Part shown: piece by piece, positions 21,274 to 33,556 of the stretch | Numbering within the stretch: position 1 is the first letter of the stretch | Layout: each line of letters opens with the position of its first letter | Source: Polytrichum commune | Lineage: Eukaryota > Streptophyta > Polytrichopsida > Polytrichales > Polytrichaceae | Direction: 5' to 3' | Assembly: GCA_950295325.1 (NCBI GenBank) | Contig: OX485808.1 | Location: 9,862,501-9,926,500 of the forward strand | DNA: 64,000 nt | Made by a program: the position numbers and the translations under genes | The notes under the pieces: generated by a model | Seen by the model: the letters and a program-made list of their open reading frames with translations, nothing else | What the model was told of the DNA's origin: nothing | The model's database searches: none

Positions 21274-22383
21274 GGGGACGTTAAAGTTCCCCCACGAACT
21301 TATAGGGGAGGTAGATTTGGGCAGCCGCCCGCCCAAAAATTCTAGATTTTCTGGACCCGACCGAAAACTGATGCCCGCCCGCCCGACTTCGAAAAAACCA
21401 TTGACCTTGCATTCTTGAAGACCACTTATCCACAAATCCCATATTGAGTGCAATTCACCTTCAAGGTCCAAAATCCAATATATATGTTCACTTCCATTGA
21501 GTAAATATGCAATTGACTGGGATTTCATTTTCAAAATGGAATCGCCAATAAAGCATGTAAATAACTTGGAAGTCAAAAATATTATAAAACCCTCATTAGC
21601 ACCGAGGTTATGAATTTTATGACTTGCCATTGCAAGGGTCTTTGTCATTCTTAAAATGGAACAAAATTTTGCATCTTTATTTTTAGTATGTTCAGTATTA
21701 TAGTTGAGTTAATACCTTCTACTTTCACAAAGTATTCATATGCATTTAAACTAATTAAGTGTGATTAATTATAGTAAGTCTATTTTATCATTAATAAGGC
21801 TTAATTAATTTGGTAAGCATACTTTCTGATTTAATTGGTCTTAATTAGGATTAATCAAAATTAACTAGACTTAATTACATTCAATCACACTTAACTAGTT
21901 TAAATGTGTATGGAAACTTTGTGAAAGTAGAAGGTATTAACTAAAATATTATAATATTTAACATACTAAATTTAAACCATTGATTTTAGTTCCATTTTAG
22001 AATGACAAGACCCTTGCAATGGCAAGTCACAAAAATCATAACCTCGGTGCTATTGAGGGTTTTATAATATTTTTGACTTCTTAGTTATTTACATGCTTTA
22101 TTGGCGGTTTCATTTTGAAAATGAAATCCCAATCAATTGCTTATTTACTCAATGGAAGTGAACATATATATTGGATTTTGGACCTCGAAGGTGAAGTGCA
22201 CTCAATATGGGATTTGTGGATAAATGGCCTTCAAGAATGCAAGGGCAATGGTTTTCTCATAGTCGGGTGGGCATGCAACAATTTTCGGTCGGGTCCAAAA
22301 AATCTATAATTTTTGGGTGGGCAGTTGTCCCTGTCCGAATCTACCTCCCCTATAAGTTTGTGGGGGGAACTTTAACGTCCCCC
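21274..22383. mobile_element. Mutator-like hairpin MITE (about 1.11 kb, about 0.5-kb TIRs)
   Basis: Almost the whole element is a hairpin. The left arm from 21274 (GGGGACGTTAAAGTTCCCCC) pairs with the right arm ending at 22383, and matching continues to about 21790/21880, leaving a small TTAATTA-rich centre. The flanks carry TAGAGATA(G) on both sides (21265-21273 and 22384-22392), an 8-9-bp duplication consistent with Mutator-like elements. It is non-coding; short ORFs in both arms are mirror images of each other. Confidence 0.88.
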
Positions 22384-22489
22384 TAGAGATAGTATGAATT
22401 AAAGGTTATATTGACTTCCATTCACGTCACAAGAAGCAATAGATTATTATACAAAATTATACACCTTAGGACAAAGTAACAATGCTCAT

Positions 22490-23400
22490 TTTGTTCCGAA
22501 CGTTTGGCTTCCTAATGTTTATACTGAAGGGGAAATATGGGTGCATATGAAAGATTTAGCAAATTACAAGGCCGGTGATATCCATGAGTTAAAATTTGAG
22601 TTTCTAAAATGGGCTACAAATGATCTATGTGAACTTATCATAAAGTTATTTAATGTAATGGCTAAAGAGAGTTTTATGACTTCTTGGACTATTAACATCA
22701 TTTAACTTTTCTTCAAAGTTGGTGCAAGACACTCCCTGGAGAACTATATGACTATAATGCTAGGAACAATCGTTGGCAAACTTTATGGCTTTGTCTTAGA
22801 AATAATAAATAATCAATGCATGGAATTGGAAAGGGTCGGAGTGAGAGGACATGTAGATTTCAGGGATGGTAGATCTACTTTGGGCAACATCCATACATTA
22901 TGCATTTTTATTGTGCAAGAAATATTTGAAGCTCGATCTCACTATTCTTGTTTTATTGATCTCATAAAAGTTTTTGACAGAGTCTTGTGTGACAAGCTTT
23001 GGCACACCTCCAATGATTAGGTGTACCACGGTCTCATTTACAACAAGTTGTAAAAGCCATATACACCGCAATCTATGCAAAAGTTTGAATAAATGGCGAC
23101 ACACATGGTGAGTAATGTGCAACGTTGGTGTTAAACAAGAATGTCCCCTCTCCCCCACACTATTTGGCTTATACATTGATGAGCTTAGAACATATTTGGA
23201 CGAGATCGACAAATATTTCCATATTAATTTAACACGGTGGGTGACATTCTTCTTTATATTGTTGATGTTGTTCTACTCTCTAAATCATGAGCATGCTTAC
23301 AAAGACTTATGAACAAGCTATATGAGTTTTGCACTTCTTCTAAGCCTTGAAGTCAACTTATCTACAACTAAAATCACGATAGTTGGCCGCAACAAAAGGA
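22490..23400 (+). pseudogene. LINE-type reverse transcriptase remnant
   Basis: Segments in shifted frames match the order of a non-LTR reverse transcriptase. TIVGKLYGFVLE comes first, then DGRSTLGNIHTL, then FIDLIKVFDRV (22748-23020), then GVKQECPLSPTLFGLYIDEL (from 23115). The catalytic YADD-type region is not readable. Upstream DNA from about 22560 translates as a plausible preceding stretch (WVHMKDLANYKAGDI). Frameshifts and stops show an old dead copy. Confidence 0.8.
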
Positions 23401-24000
23401 AATTAAACCAAAAGGCATTTACCTAGACAAAGACCAAATTTGAAGCAATTTATGTTTATAACTAAATTGGGATGAATTGGCTACAAACTTAATGGAAGCA
23501 AGTTTTTTGCACCCCCCAAGGCCTCCATAGTAGGTGTTGTTAGTTGGAATCCCTGTGTACATACATGAAGCGCCAAAGGGAGTTATTGCATGTGAGCATA
23601 CCTCTTATTCATCCAACACATGCGTCATAAACTATAAATCTATAAGTTGGGAAACAAAAGTGATTAACATGGATACATGGGAGATACACTCGTATGCAAC
23701 CCCCCCCCCCCCCCCCGGCGGGCAGCTAGGAATTTGTGTTGTCTACAAAAAAAATTGACATTGAAAATAGCATCAGAAACCCTGCATGAGTCTATTGGGA
23801 TTCAATTGAAATGAATTAACCACTTTGTAGCTTAGGACATGTTTTCAGTAGAGCCCCTCTATCCATGATAGATGAGTTTTCATACACTCCATGAACCTTG
23901 GTAAACCATTTCTCTCTCACCCATACGTTGTAATCTCAAGTGCCCTCATGTTACAAAAGTAACTAAGTAATTTATTGGAACATAACATTATTCAATTGCT
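23401..24000. other. Intergenic with a poly-C tract
   Basis: A C run is at 23701-23716. No gene is recognised. Confidence 0.4.
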
Positions 24001-24049
24001 ACAACTATTTCATTCTAATAACATTTAGTGACCATGCTTCACTCTAGTT

Positions 24050-24560
24050 TATCAAGTTGAATGTCAGCCTTAACTAGATTGCCTAGAGGTCTCAAAGTGT
24101 CACATCCGCTATTTGCCACTATGATACTATTTGCCAACATAAGTAACTTTAAAGTGAATAATTTATTTATATTATGACATTTAGCGTAACACATTGACAT
24201 ACCTGACATAATAGTTTTGTGTTTTAGTATGCAAGGAGAAGATATTATTGAGCATACTAATGGTATAGTGTTATTGGTTTACATTCTAGTATGAAAAGCG
24301 AAGATATTCTTGAGCATATTGATGCCAAGTGTCATTTGTGCACATTTTTTTGTCAACTTGTAGATTGTTGTGTAACATAGGCATACACCTCATAACACGT
24401 TTGAACATACTCATATCAAGATATTACTATATTAGCAAGCGCACTTGAATGTCAAGTGTCATGCAGTGACACGAATGGTGAAGTTGTTGATCATTAGTGT
24501 AACCTAGCATATGCCTCAAAAATAGGGTAAGTGTCACTAAATACCATAAACGGTGTAAAC
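24050..24560 (-). mobile_element. Diverged copy of the CACTA-like element found in the second AGP gene
   Basis: The reverse complement shares with 42811-43246 the stretches ACACCGTTTATGGTA, AGTGTCACTTACCCTATTT, ATGCTAG.TTACACTA and TGTGACACTTTGAGACCT. One TIR (CACCGTTTATGGTA) is clear at 24545-24558. The other end is eroded, so the left boundary is approximate. Confidence 0.72.
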
Positions 24561-25173
24561 TAATCAAGCAATGGGTTAATAAGTTCTATGGGAGGTATTA
24601 CATATACAATGTTAACTTTGGCTTGAAGTCCATCTTGACCATCACTTCAAGCCTTGATCTTTACACAACCCTATCATAAGAACAAACCCATGGGATGGTC
24701 TATGCAAATTTTCTTGCTGCCATTGGGATTTTGAAGTTGTTTAGGGTATGACTATGGCATGCTTGTCCGTCCATTTACAATCAAAAATGTTCTTTGTCCA
24801 TTATGTTTTAGAGGAGTTTTTTTTAAAAATAAGAATAAGAATAAAAATGTATTGGTTTGTTTTTATTTGTATGAATTTAATTTAGCTAGATAAAATTTTC
24901 TATCGTTACATAGGACCACCCCATCTGTCAGAAGGACTTGATAGGACCCGCCTTGCAACGGGGGGTAACCGCCAACCTGTGTTCCACTACAAAATGAGGT
25001 GCAATGAGGGATAGGCTCCCATTTAATGTTTAAGAGCAAAAATTATGAAAGTATTTGGAATTTGCATGGTATTGGAGTTCTATTTTGAAAGGAGTCCTAC
25101 TATACATGTTTAAAGAATAATCATCAAATATGCTCCTATGAATACGTGAATTACCTCATAGTCCCTAGAGACA
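24561..25173. other. Intergenic, nothing recognised
   Basis: No supported feature is seen. Confidence 0.4.
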
Positions 25174-25239
25174 CATGTAACTAGGGGCGGAGCCATGATT
25201 TTGACCTAGGGGGGGCTGACCTCAAAATATGGAAATATC

Positions 25240-27510
25240 TGTTGAGGTCACCTTCAACCCTCAGCCTTAGACGGTGTAACCCGCTGCTGACCGGTTTACA
25301 TAGACAGTACTCCTATCTAAATTAGCTTGCTTATTGCTTTTGATCTTTGAAGGTGGTGTGTTGCACAGTGTTCCTAATAGTTACCACGATGTTTCCGCTT
25401 TAGTGAATCCCTAAGTAGAAAGTTCCATAGTCTTTAAGCTTATGTTCCCCTAAATCCTAATGTCGAGGTTAAGTGTTTTAGAGGAAATCCCTTATTCTTA
25501 CATAAAATATCTTTCATGGTTTGAATGGCTTAAAACACTTTCTCAATTAAGTTTGACATGTAATTCCATCTTCTTAGATAGTTTTGATTCAAATATCATC
25601 ATGTTCCTTTTCTATCTCAACTAGATGTTTTGAGATCCTAGAGAACTTGGCCTATCATGTTTAGGCCTACTTGTTTGCTTTTCATAAGCCTTTTTCTTGT
25701 GTTCTTTTATCCTTGGTTGTTGACTTCCATTTTCTCTGGTTGGTCTTCCAAAATTTCCCCTCCATATTCTGATAAGAAACGTTTCCACCTGTGTGTTTGT
25801 GGTCCAAAATCTTATGATCTTTGACTTGATCTCTTGTCTCCCAGAGTTGGTATGGTGAGGGAAAACCCTCTTGCTTGGTCTTCCTCACTTGCCTGGAAGC
25901 TGGTCTTCGGTCATGCTGAGGTTCTCTCTCTCTTTAAAGGCTTATAACCCTATAGAGTTTCTTTAGGTAATCTAAGCATACTTCCTCACTAAAGTATCTT
26001 TACTGAATTCCATTCTCCATTCAATTCATAGTACATATAGTTCACATGAATTCTTCCCTTTGAAGTGTTTGTCCCATTCCTATCAAAGTTCTTATTCTTC
26101 TAAATCCTATGCCATCTTTTTACAAGTCTTTAAATCGGTGAGGTATGGTTATTTGAGATGACATCTTATGTAGGGCTTGATGTGGCCCGTTCGTCGGCCA
26201 CCTCCTTCGTCCTCCTCTCGGAATGATATCGATGCCGATGCCACCCGCTTTGCAAATCACCTTGTACTTCACCTCATGATCACAACTCCAAGGCCTAGTA
26301 TGCTCTTGGTATGATCGTTAGATCTCCCCCTTGTTCTTATCCTTTGTGCAATTAATTTGATTTCAGAACATAATCCCTTTTGGATTTGAATCTCGTAGCA
26401 AGCTTTTCCAAAATGTTTGATTTCCAAAGTCTTCCCTTTTGGTTGACCACTAATTTTAGCTAAGTCCCTATCTCCATTTTTCTCAAATATTCCTAAGACC
26501 AATTATGGCTTTAAGCCTTTGAATCCTCAAGTGTTTGCAAGTTCTCCAATGTCCTAAGAACTAGAGGATCTTTCGATCCTCTTGGTGTTTTGAGAAACTC
26601 GAGAATCCTTCGATCCTTTAATGTTTTCTAACTTGAGGATCTTTCGATCCTTTAATAAGCTCGAGGATCTTCCGATCCTTTAAGTCCTCCAGTCTTGTAG
26701 GCCACCGGCCCTTCAGTCTTGTAGGCCGCCGGTCTCCTAGTCCTCCACCTCGAATAGCTCGCGTTAGAATGAGGTACTTCAGGGGCCCTATGTGCCCTCT
26801 TTATATAGGGTTCGATATCTACCAAAAGGGTGATGTGGCGGTTAGGTCTTCTCTGAATGGTAAAATGTGTGAATTTACTATTTTTAAAAATGTATGTAGA
26901 TGTAGTCTAAATTTGTCTCAGCCATATCTATTAATAATAATGTCATGTCCTTAAAATAGATATACTAGTGAAATACATTAGGGCATGTACTAGGTGTCTA
27001 GATGTGCTATGAGTCTTTAGTTATGCCCTTTCCAATCCCATTCATCTAAGACTGGTTACATCCATCTATGTATTCCCCTCGTATTTATGTTCGTATGCTC
27101 CTAATCTACCAAGTACTTCTACTTATGCTAATCTACTATAGTAGTCCTAACTACACTAGTGCTACTCTTCTCACTAGTAGCTTCTCTCCTGGCTGGAGGC
27201 CCCTATCTCTGAATTAGTTGTCCTCTGAGTACCGCGGCTCCGTGCCAAGTTGGGCCCTATATATATATATAGTTGGTTAACCTACAGTCTTCAACACCTC
27301 CTCCCTTGGGCTCGCAGCTCCCACGTGGCATCCACGTCAGATCTCGCTCCTTCTCGGTTGCCTCTCCCTTCGACCGGCTTCCAGCCGCCTCCTTCCATCA
27401 GCCGGCCTTCAGTCCCGTCGCTTCAACTGCCTCCCCGTTCCAGCTGTCTGTCTGGCCACCTCCCAATTCTCTCTCCCTCTGCTTCTGGTTGAGAGTTTGG
27501 GGGTTCTACA
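25240..27510 (+). mobile_element. Solo LTR (2271 bp) nested in the hAT-type element
   Basis: It starts TGTTGAGGTCACC and ends GGGTTCTACA, with a 5-bp duplication ATATC at 25235-25239 and 27511-27515. It includes GGATC-TTTCGATCC-type repeats (about 26560-26690), a pair of TCTTGTAGGCC-type repeats near 26695-26730, and a TTTATATAGGG TATA-like box near 26810. No internal coding region or partner LTR is present. Confidence 0.78.
26560..26690. repeat. Short palindromic repeats (GGATC.TTCGATCC)
   Basis: About four near-copies of a self-complementary GAGGATCTTTCGATCC-like unit lie 20-40 bp apart in the solo LTR, upstream of a TATA-like box. Confidence 0.8.
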
Positions 27511-28067
27511 ATATCCAATGTATATTTTATTATCAAATTTCAGTAGGTGTGCAAATTCGATTATTTTTTTAGAGATGTGGACTCATTGAGCTTACATCCC
27601 CATGAAAATTTTGAAAATGTTATTAATATCCAAAGCTTTGGCAATGGTCTTTTCGATATAGATGATCATCAGATCGACCATCCAATCACCGCCAATAGAC
27701 ATCGCCAATAGTAAGCAGATGCCTTCAATGCACTCGTTGAAAACATTACGAAAAAAAAACCACAATTGTTTTCCCATTGCGATTCTTTTGACCAACTTGC
27801 TCTACAATCGCTAAATGACTGTAGTTTTTTTTGGTTCTACCAATTGAATTTTTTGGAATTTGGGGGCTTGTAATACACCGTTGGAAAGGTCTTGAAAACA
27901 TTTTTCCAATGGTGTACTACACACCCCAAAATTTTTAACATGGCAGTCACAAAACAAATAAGAAAAATATGTAGTTGTTTTGGCATAGTTTTTTATATTA
28001 ATGATGTCAAGGGGGTTGAGCTCCCCCGCCCCCCCTTAGCCCCCCTGGCTCCGCCCCTGCATGTAAT

Positions 28068-28640
28068 CCCTTCTTTGATTCATGTGGTTCATATCTCTAC
28101 AAAGGAGTAGATCCACCTCCACAATTTATGCCGCCCTAAAATTGCATCACATGTGACATACTGCAAGAAGTTCCCCCTATAAAGAATTTTTTGACCATTC
28201 ACCTTGCTCCACATTAGCAAACCGGTTGATATGTTAGCCTACTTTAAATTTTTAGAGTTTAATTATTATTTTTATTAAAAAATATGGTCAACTTAGTCAA
28301 ACCTTTTAATCAAATCCTTCCACATCTGGTCAACCTACTAGGATCCCCCCCCCCCCAAAAAAAACATTATTGGTATTTATTTTTAAACCCCATCTCGTTG
28401 CATGTGACAATCCTAATGTTCTCATATTTGTCTAACTTCCAAGGAGAGGCCATTAGCCATATCATTTAAATGGTAAACAATGAGGAGATATTATTATAGT
28501 TTATGTAGGGATAAGCATGTCACCACAGTACAATCAAAAGTTGAATCATGGTAGCAAGAAATTTTACCCAGTCCCGAGGGCATGCTCTTACAACATCCAA
28601 TTGTAATTATTGTAAATTTAAATTGACTATTAGAAAACCA
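28068..28640. other. Intergenic with C/A homopolymer runs
   Basis: A C run followed by an A run lies near 28346-28366. No gene is recognised. Confidence 0.4.
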
Positions 28641-28644
28641 TATA

Positions 28645-29252
28645 GGTGCAAGGATGTTAAAGTGGATCCAAAAGTGCTCTGGTATTGTATAACCATAAAT
28701 TTTATGGTCAAAATGCCTAAAAGTTGTAGCAAAATGTTTTTTACATTGAATATTTTTTCCTGATGACCTTTATTGTTATGTTAATTGCTCAAGTGCAAAA
28801 TACCAAGATAGGATCTTTAAAATATATCATCAAAAGTAATGCTAAAAAAAATGACTAGATCTGATTTTGGATGTAAATTTCATGGCCTTAACTGTTTTGA
28901 ACTTGATTTCTTTTCCATTTTCCTTGAATTTATTAAAAACTTGAGGCCATCATCAACTTTTCTTTTTCTTTTTCTTTTGTACAAAATCATCAATTCAATG
29001 TAATTTTATTGTATTTCAAACAATTCTTTCACAAGTTACTTGTTTGACATCCCCACTTGCGCCTTCTAGAATATGTAGACTTTTTTTGAGATTGTTTTTG
29101 TCAACATAAATTGCTTGGCTTTGTAGATCAATTTGTTTAAATTTTTTTATTTAAATTTTTTTCACATATTTAAAGCTAGTATATAGTTTTGAATCACTTT
29201 TACTTATACATGTGCAAGGATTAAGAACTATCCACTTTACAGTGCTGCACCC
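28645..29252 (-). mobile_element. TIR element, family F copy 1 (about 0.6 kb)
   Basis: The ends resemble GGTGCAAGG..GTTAAAGTGGA and TCCACTTTAC.GTGCTGCACC. It is the reverse complement of most of 29556-30498; both share AAGCCAAGCAATTTATGTTGAC and surrounding A+T-rich sequence. It is non-coding. The superfamily is uncertain. Confidence 0.72.
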
Positions 29253-29555
29253 ATATGTTGATGTGGATACATTTTCGGGATTGTTAAATCAACCATGTAG
29301 TTTGTTAAAATGACCACAGAGATGCATTGTGCGTCACATGACTTGTCAAGATTAGACTTTTTATTGCACACATGAAGAGGAGCAAAGTATTAGCTCTGAG
29401 TCACCTCTCTTTTACATTTCAACTGACAACTAGAATTGTTCAAATTTTGAGAGGTCATTTAATCGCACAATGTGTCTTTGTGGTCGATTTGACAATCCCC
29501 ATAGATTTTATGCACAAATAAAATGATTTAGTGAAGGATATTAAACCATAATGGT

Positions 29556-30498
29556 GGGTGCAAGCACGTAAAGTGGACATCTTTTGATCCTTGTACAAAT
29601 TTAAGTGAAAGTGATTCTAGGTAATATACTAAATTTGAATTTTGTGAAAAAAAATCATCATAAACATCTACAAACCCAAGCAATTTATGTTGACAAAACA
29701 AATCTCAAATATAGTCTGCATATTTTAGAAGATGGTGCAAGTGATAATATTGAACAAGTAATTGTCAAAATTCGGTTTAAAATATGGAAATTTTACATTG
29801 ATTTGATGATTTTCTACAAATATATTTTATAATGACCTCAAATGTATAATGAATTCAAGGAATATGGAAAAAAGGTCGAAATAGTTAAGGTTGTGAAATT
29901 TATGTCCAAAATCAAATCTAGCCATTTGCTTTTAAGCATTCTTTTTAATGAAGTTTTGAAAATCTCATCTTGGTATTCTACATATCAGTACTTAACACAA
30001 GAAGAAGAAACGTTGACCATGTGATCAGCGTGATTGGAATGCCCGTTTGACCCACCCTTGGCATTAAACCCTCAGGGCATAATACCAGTGGTGCATGACT
30101 ACTAACCCCTCTCGGGGTGGGCACTATAGTGACACATTATACTCGTTCCTAGCTAGCCACTAGTGCCTTGAGGATACCGGACATGGAATCCCCCCAAAGG
30201 ACTTTGAGGTACCCATACAACAAGGTCCAAGGACCCCCCACCATAGTTGGGTGGACTAAGGTGGTGAGCACCACGCCGGCATGGGGAATAGAACCCACAA
30301 CCTCCTCATTGGGAGCCATGAGCCCTAACCACCAAGCCAAGCCCGTGGTGCCTTTACTTAACACAACAATAAATGTCGCCATGAAAAACTATTCAATTTA
30401 AACGACATTTTGCTACTACTTCTAGGCATTTCACCAAAATAATTATGGTTTTCAAATACCAAAGCACCTTTTTGGTCCACTTTACCATGCTTGCACCC
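29556..30498 (+). mobile_element. TIR element, family F copy 2, interrupted by a SINE
   Basis: The ends are GGGTGCAAGCACGTAAAGTGG and GTCCACTTTACCATGCTTGC.., forming a TIR. The SINE at 30001-30355 splits it; the related copy near 48.45 kb preserves the empty site. Further decayed copies lie at 47980-48600 and 59581-60720. Confidence 0.78.
30001..30355 (-). mobile_element. tRNA-derived SINE (355 bp)
   Basis: On the minus strand it has an A-box-like GGCTTGGTGGTTAGGG and a B box GGTTCTATTCCC about 45 bases on, near its 5' end. This is the polymerase III promoter of tRNA-derived SINEs. The 3' end is a short TTC-rich tail. An 11-bp target duplication ACTTAACACAA lies at 29990-30000 and 30356-30366. 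The related sequence near 48430 has a similar uninterrupted site, which confirms the insertion. Confidence 0.87.
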
Positions 30499-32230
30499 TC
30501 ATCTGGATACATACTATTTGCTAGGGCCTAGCTTTACCCTCGTGAGATATTCAACTCATATGATATGTTTTCTTTCCAAATATAAAGCATGCGTACCTTA
30601 CATACTAAATCCAATGCTATATCCAATGCTCCTATAGAATGTTGTAAGAATGAACTTGGCATAACTCCCTAGAATTTTATGGGGTCCATGGAAGTCCAAC
30701 TAAGGGTTGAATGGTGTTATGCTTGTCAACGATTTAAGGCTTTTGAGATTAAAAAAAAAAAAAACCTCGAAAGAATATGGATAGACTTGCTACTCGCTAG
30801 GAATCAACCGCATTATGCTCAAAGTCAATAAGGAAGATGCATTGTGAGTTTTCATAGGGCAAGGTATTGAAACCCCAAAGAACTTGGATCCATGTGCAGA
30901 GGTTGCACCCATGGTTCCAATTTCCTTCTATCGCCCATCACAATTGCAACTTCCATGATTCAACAATATAACTCACAACAATTTGAAGAGATGGAGTTGG
31001 GAACTTTCAAACTTCAAGGCTTTGTGTTTCATGGCCGGCATACCCCCAAATTCTTAGTATAAGTCTAGGTAGCTCCATAACCACATCCTAGGTCCAATGC
31101 TCAAATTTATGATATCCCGAAGCACTTTCTTCAAAACAACATCCATGTTATGTTTGCCAAACATGTCATTACATATTGATTTGATGTTCATTTGAGCCAT
31201 TGTTTTGTGACAACTCACCAGATTGAAGGTGGCGTTCACTTCAAAGTTTGATAATCTGGATCAAATTTCATGCAATCTCCTAAAAGTGCACAATTCCATG
31301 TGATGGTTAAGTATGCAAAAACCACTAAATGACAAAATTTGGCCCAACGAACACAATGTATTTGAGAGCAAAGAAATGCCCACGTAAGGCATGGTCATGT
31401 TCAAAGAATGAAGGGAAGGAGGGAAGGAAGGAAAACGTTTTACTTGGTTTTGGTAGAACACATGTGTGTAGTCAACTTTCAAATGAAGCGGCACCCTATG
31501 CCTATATCATGCTAATTCTCTAAATATCTAGGAGATATTTAAAAGGGGTCCACTATTGGAAGTAGACGTGAATAAAGAATGACCCGTACATGGAAGTCTG
31601 CCTTGAGTTCATAAAAGTTTGAATTCAAGAGACTTGGTAGTTTCTGAATAGATCACCTCCTATTTTGTTTTCAAATAAGTCAAGCTTACCTCAAGCTTAC
31701 ATCAAGCTAAGTTACCAAGCCACCACAATCCGATGTCAAGTTCGTGAGAAACAACGGTTGCCCAAAAAATAATGATATCCAACTCTCAACTTTCCCGTTT
31801 GGCTTCTCATTCCCAACTAACTAATAGTACTCGCACTATGATATTGAGTGCCGTATGGTATTTAATGTCACTATGGAAACCTCTTATGAATAAGCGAGCA
31901 AATGTTGTCATGCATGATGGATGGGTTCATCCATCGGCCAAAACCCTACCTTCTCTTGTCACGGATGATTGAAATTTGGAAGAAAAATCACTTGGTAAGT
32001 GATAATAATTGCAACACTGTAATTCTATAATCCCCCAAATTTGTTACAAGGAATGACAAATAACGTGGGGTTAACATTTAAGTGTTGGTGACACTTTACA
32101 ATTAATATTGAGCAAATCCAATTATAATCGGCGACACTAAAATATCATAGTTAGTGTGGTTGGGTAGCTTGCATGTAACATTGACTGACAAAGTGGTAAA
32201 ACACAGTCAAAAATGTTTGCTTGTCACTGT
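30499..32230. other. Intergenic, nothing recognised
   Basis: A+T-rich DNA with short ORFs and an A run near 30753. I see no family resemblance. Confidence 0.4.
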
Positions 32231-32232
32231 CA

Positions 32233-32760
32233 TGGCCACTTTACACCTAGAGGCCGGGCCAATTTGTTGTGTAAGAGGCTTGAAATCCTCACTTGTGATT
32301 GGTCAAAAGGTTGAAATCGGCCCCAACCTCTTTACACCTAGAGCCCGGGCCGATTTGGTGGTATGAATTCTTTAATCAAAAAATGCCTGGTATGACACGG
32401 CCAGAGCTCATTGAATTGGGCGCACCCAAAATGGAAGACCAATTCCTGACCTTGGGACCAATGTCAAATTTCAATATTAAAAAAAAAATTAAAAATGATT
32501 TTTAGCGAACTATATCCATTAAATTATGTGGAAATATAAATGGCTTTATGCTATATTATGCTAGATCCATTGGATTATGCTAAATTTATTGAATCAGCCA
32601 AGCTTCTTGACCCTAAAGCCTTTACACATGGGAAAAGTGACCCCCATTATAATCTTCTTATAATGTGTAGTTGAGACCAACCTCCAACCCAAAAAGGACT
32701 GGAATTTCATGTAATCGACCTCAAGGGGAATTGGCATGGCCTCTAGGTGTAACGCGGCCC
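32233..32760 (+). mobile_element. Harbinger-type MITE, family A copy 2 (528 bp)
   Basis: It is homologous throughout to 17351-17874. The right end GTAACGCGGCCC is followed by TTA (32761-32763). The left end is eroded (CATGGCCACTTTACACC) and has lost its TTA. Confidence 0.85.
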
Positions 32761-32984
32761 TTACTGTGCCATATTGATCTCCCAATAATCTCTAAAGAAA
32801 TGAAACTGATGATGTGGAAATAAAGAGATGTGTAGTTCACCTGAAGCCAAGTTTCTTGGCTCGTGAAGTTTAGTTTGACAAACTTGGGCCTCCATAGAGT
32901 CCACCAATTTCTATCAATGCCCAGTCAACAAGGTCTATTTTAGCAAGAAGTGGGCAAATCAAAAGACTCGTACTAAGTGTCGGA

Positions 32985-33003
32985 GTTGTTGTTGTTGTTG
33001 TTG
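32985..33003. repeat. (GTT)n microsatellite
   Basis: A short run of GTT triplets. Confidence 0.8.
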
Positions 33004-33064
33004 AAATGAGCCACCTCGTGTCTGGAAACCTGTTGTGTTGGAAGCATCCTCAAAGCAATAGTTA

Positions 33065-33556
33065 GGGCCACTTCACACACGAGACTGAGAGCCCGTGACC
33101 ATTACACTTCAAGCACTCTCATTGGTGGAAAAGATGGAGTTGGTCCAAGTTCACTTCACATGGCGCTTGAGGGACCAATAGAGTATGTGAATGCAAGATG
33201 CATGTAAAGTCTACATGGATTCCTACATGGCATTCAATGGATCATGTTTCATGGTCACTTGGACTGTTTTCATAAACCATCTTTTGGAGGTAGGCTTAAC
33301 ACAAAACTGGGAGAGCATGGCACTCCGAACGCTCACAACCGTTGGTTTATTCTATTTTATCATGTGTGAGGACCCCGCATGAATAGAAATTCATTGAAAT
33401 AGGATTTGGTTGAGGGCCTGGTCACATATGACTTCACACTACACTTGAGGGTCCGTGACCACACTACATGATTTTGGAGGTGTGTTGGGACGGCCTTTGG
33501 ACACTTTCTTTTGGGCTCTCACAATTTCATGGTCACGGCTCTTGACTCATGTGTGA
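33065..33556 (+). mobile_element. Harbinger-type MITE, family C copy 2, right end cut
   Basis: It starts GGGCCACTTCACACACGAGA after TTA (33062-33064) and follows 18818-19317 closely. The last bases (AGTGGCCC) are missing because family D copy 1 begins within the GTGTGA at 33551-33556. Confidence 0.85.

Larger units (their letters stand above)
25182..28059. mobile_element. hAT-type non-autonomous element hosting a solo LTR
   Basis: The ends are TAGGGGCGGAGCCATG and CTGGCTCCGCCCCTG, the classic hAT terminal sequence. Flanks are CATGTAAC (25174-25181) and CATGTAAT (28060-28067), an 8-bp duplication with one difference. Without the internal solo LTR and one of its target duplications the element is about 0.6 kb. 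No transposase is seen. Confidence 0.85.

Noticed and set aside
25682-26502. Minus-strand ORFs inside the solo LTR at 25240-27510
   Set aside because: Short, low-complexity, no family resemblance, located in LTR DNA.
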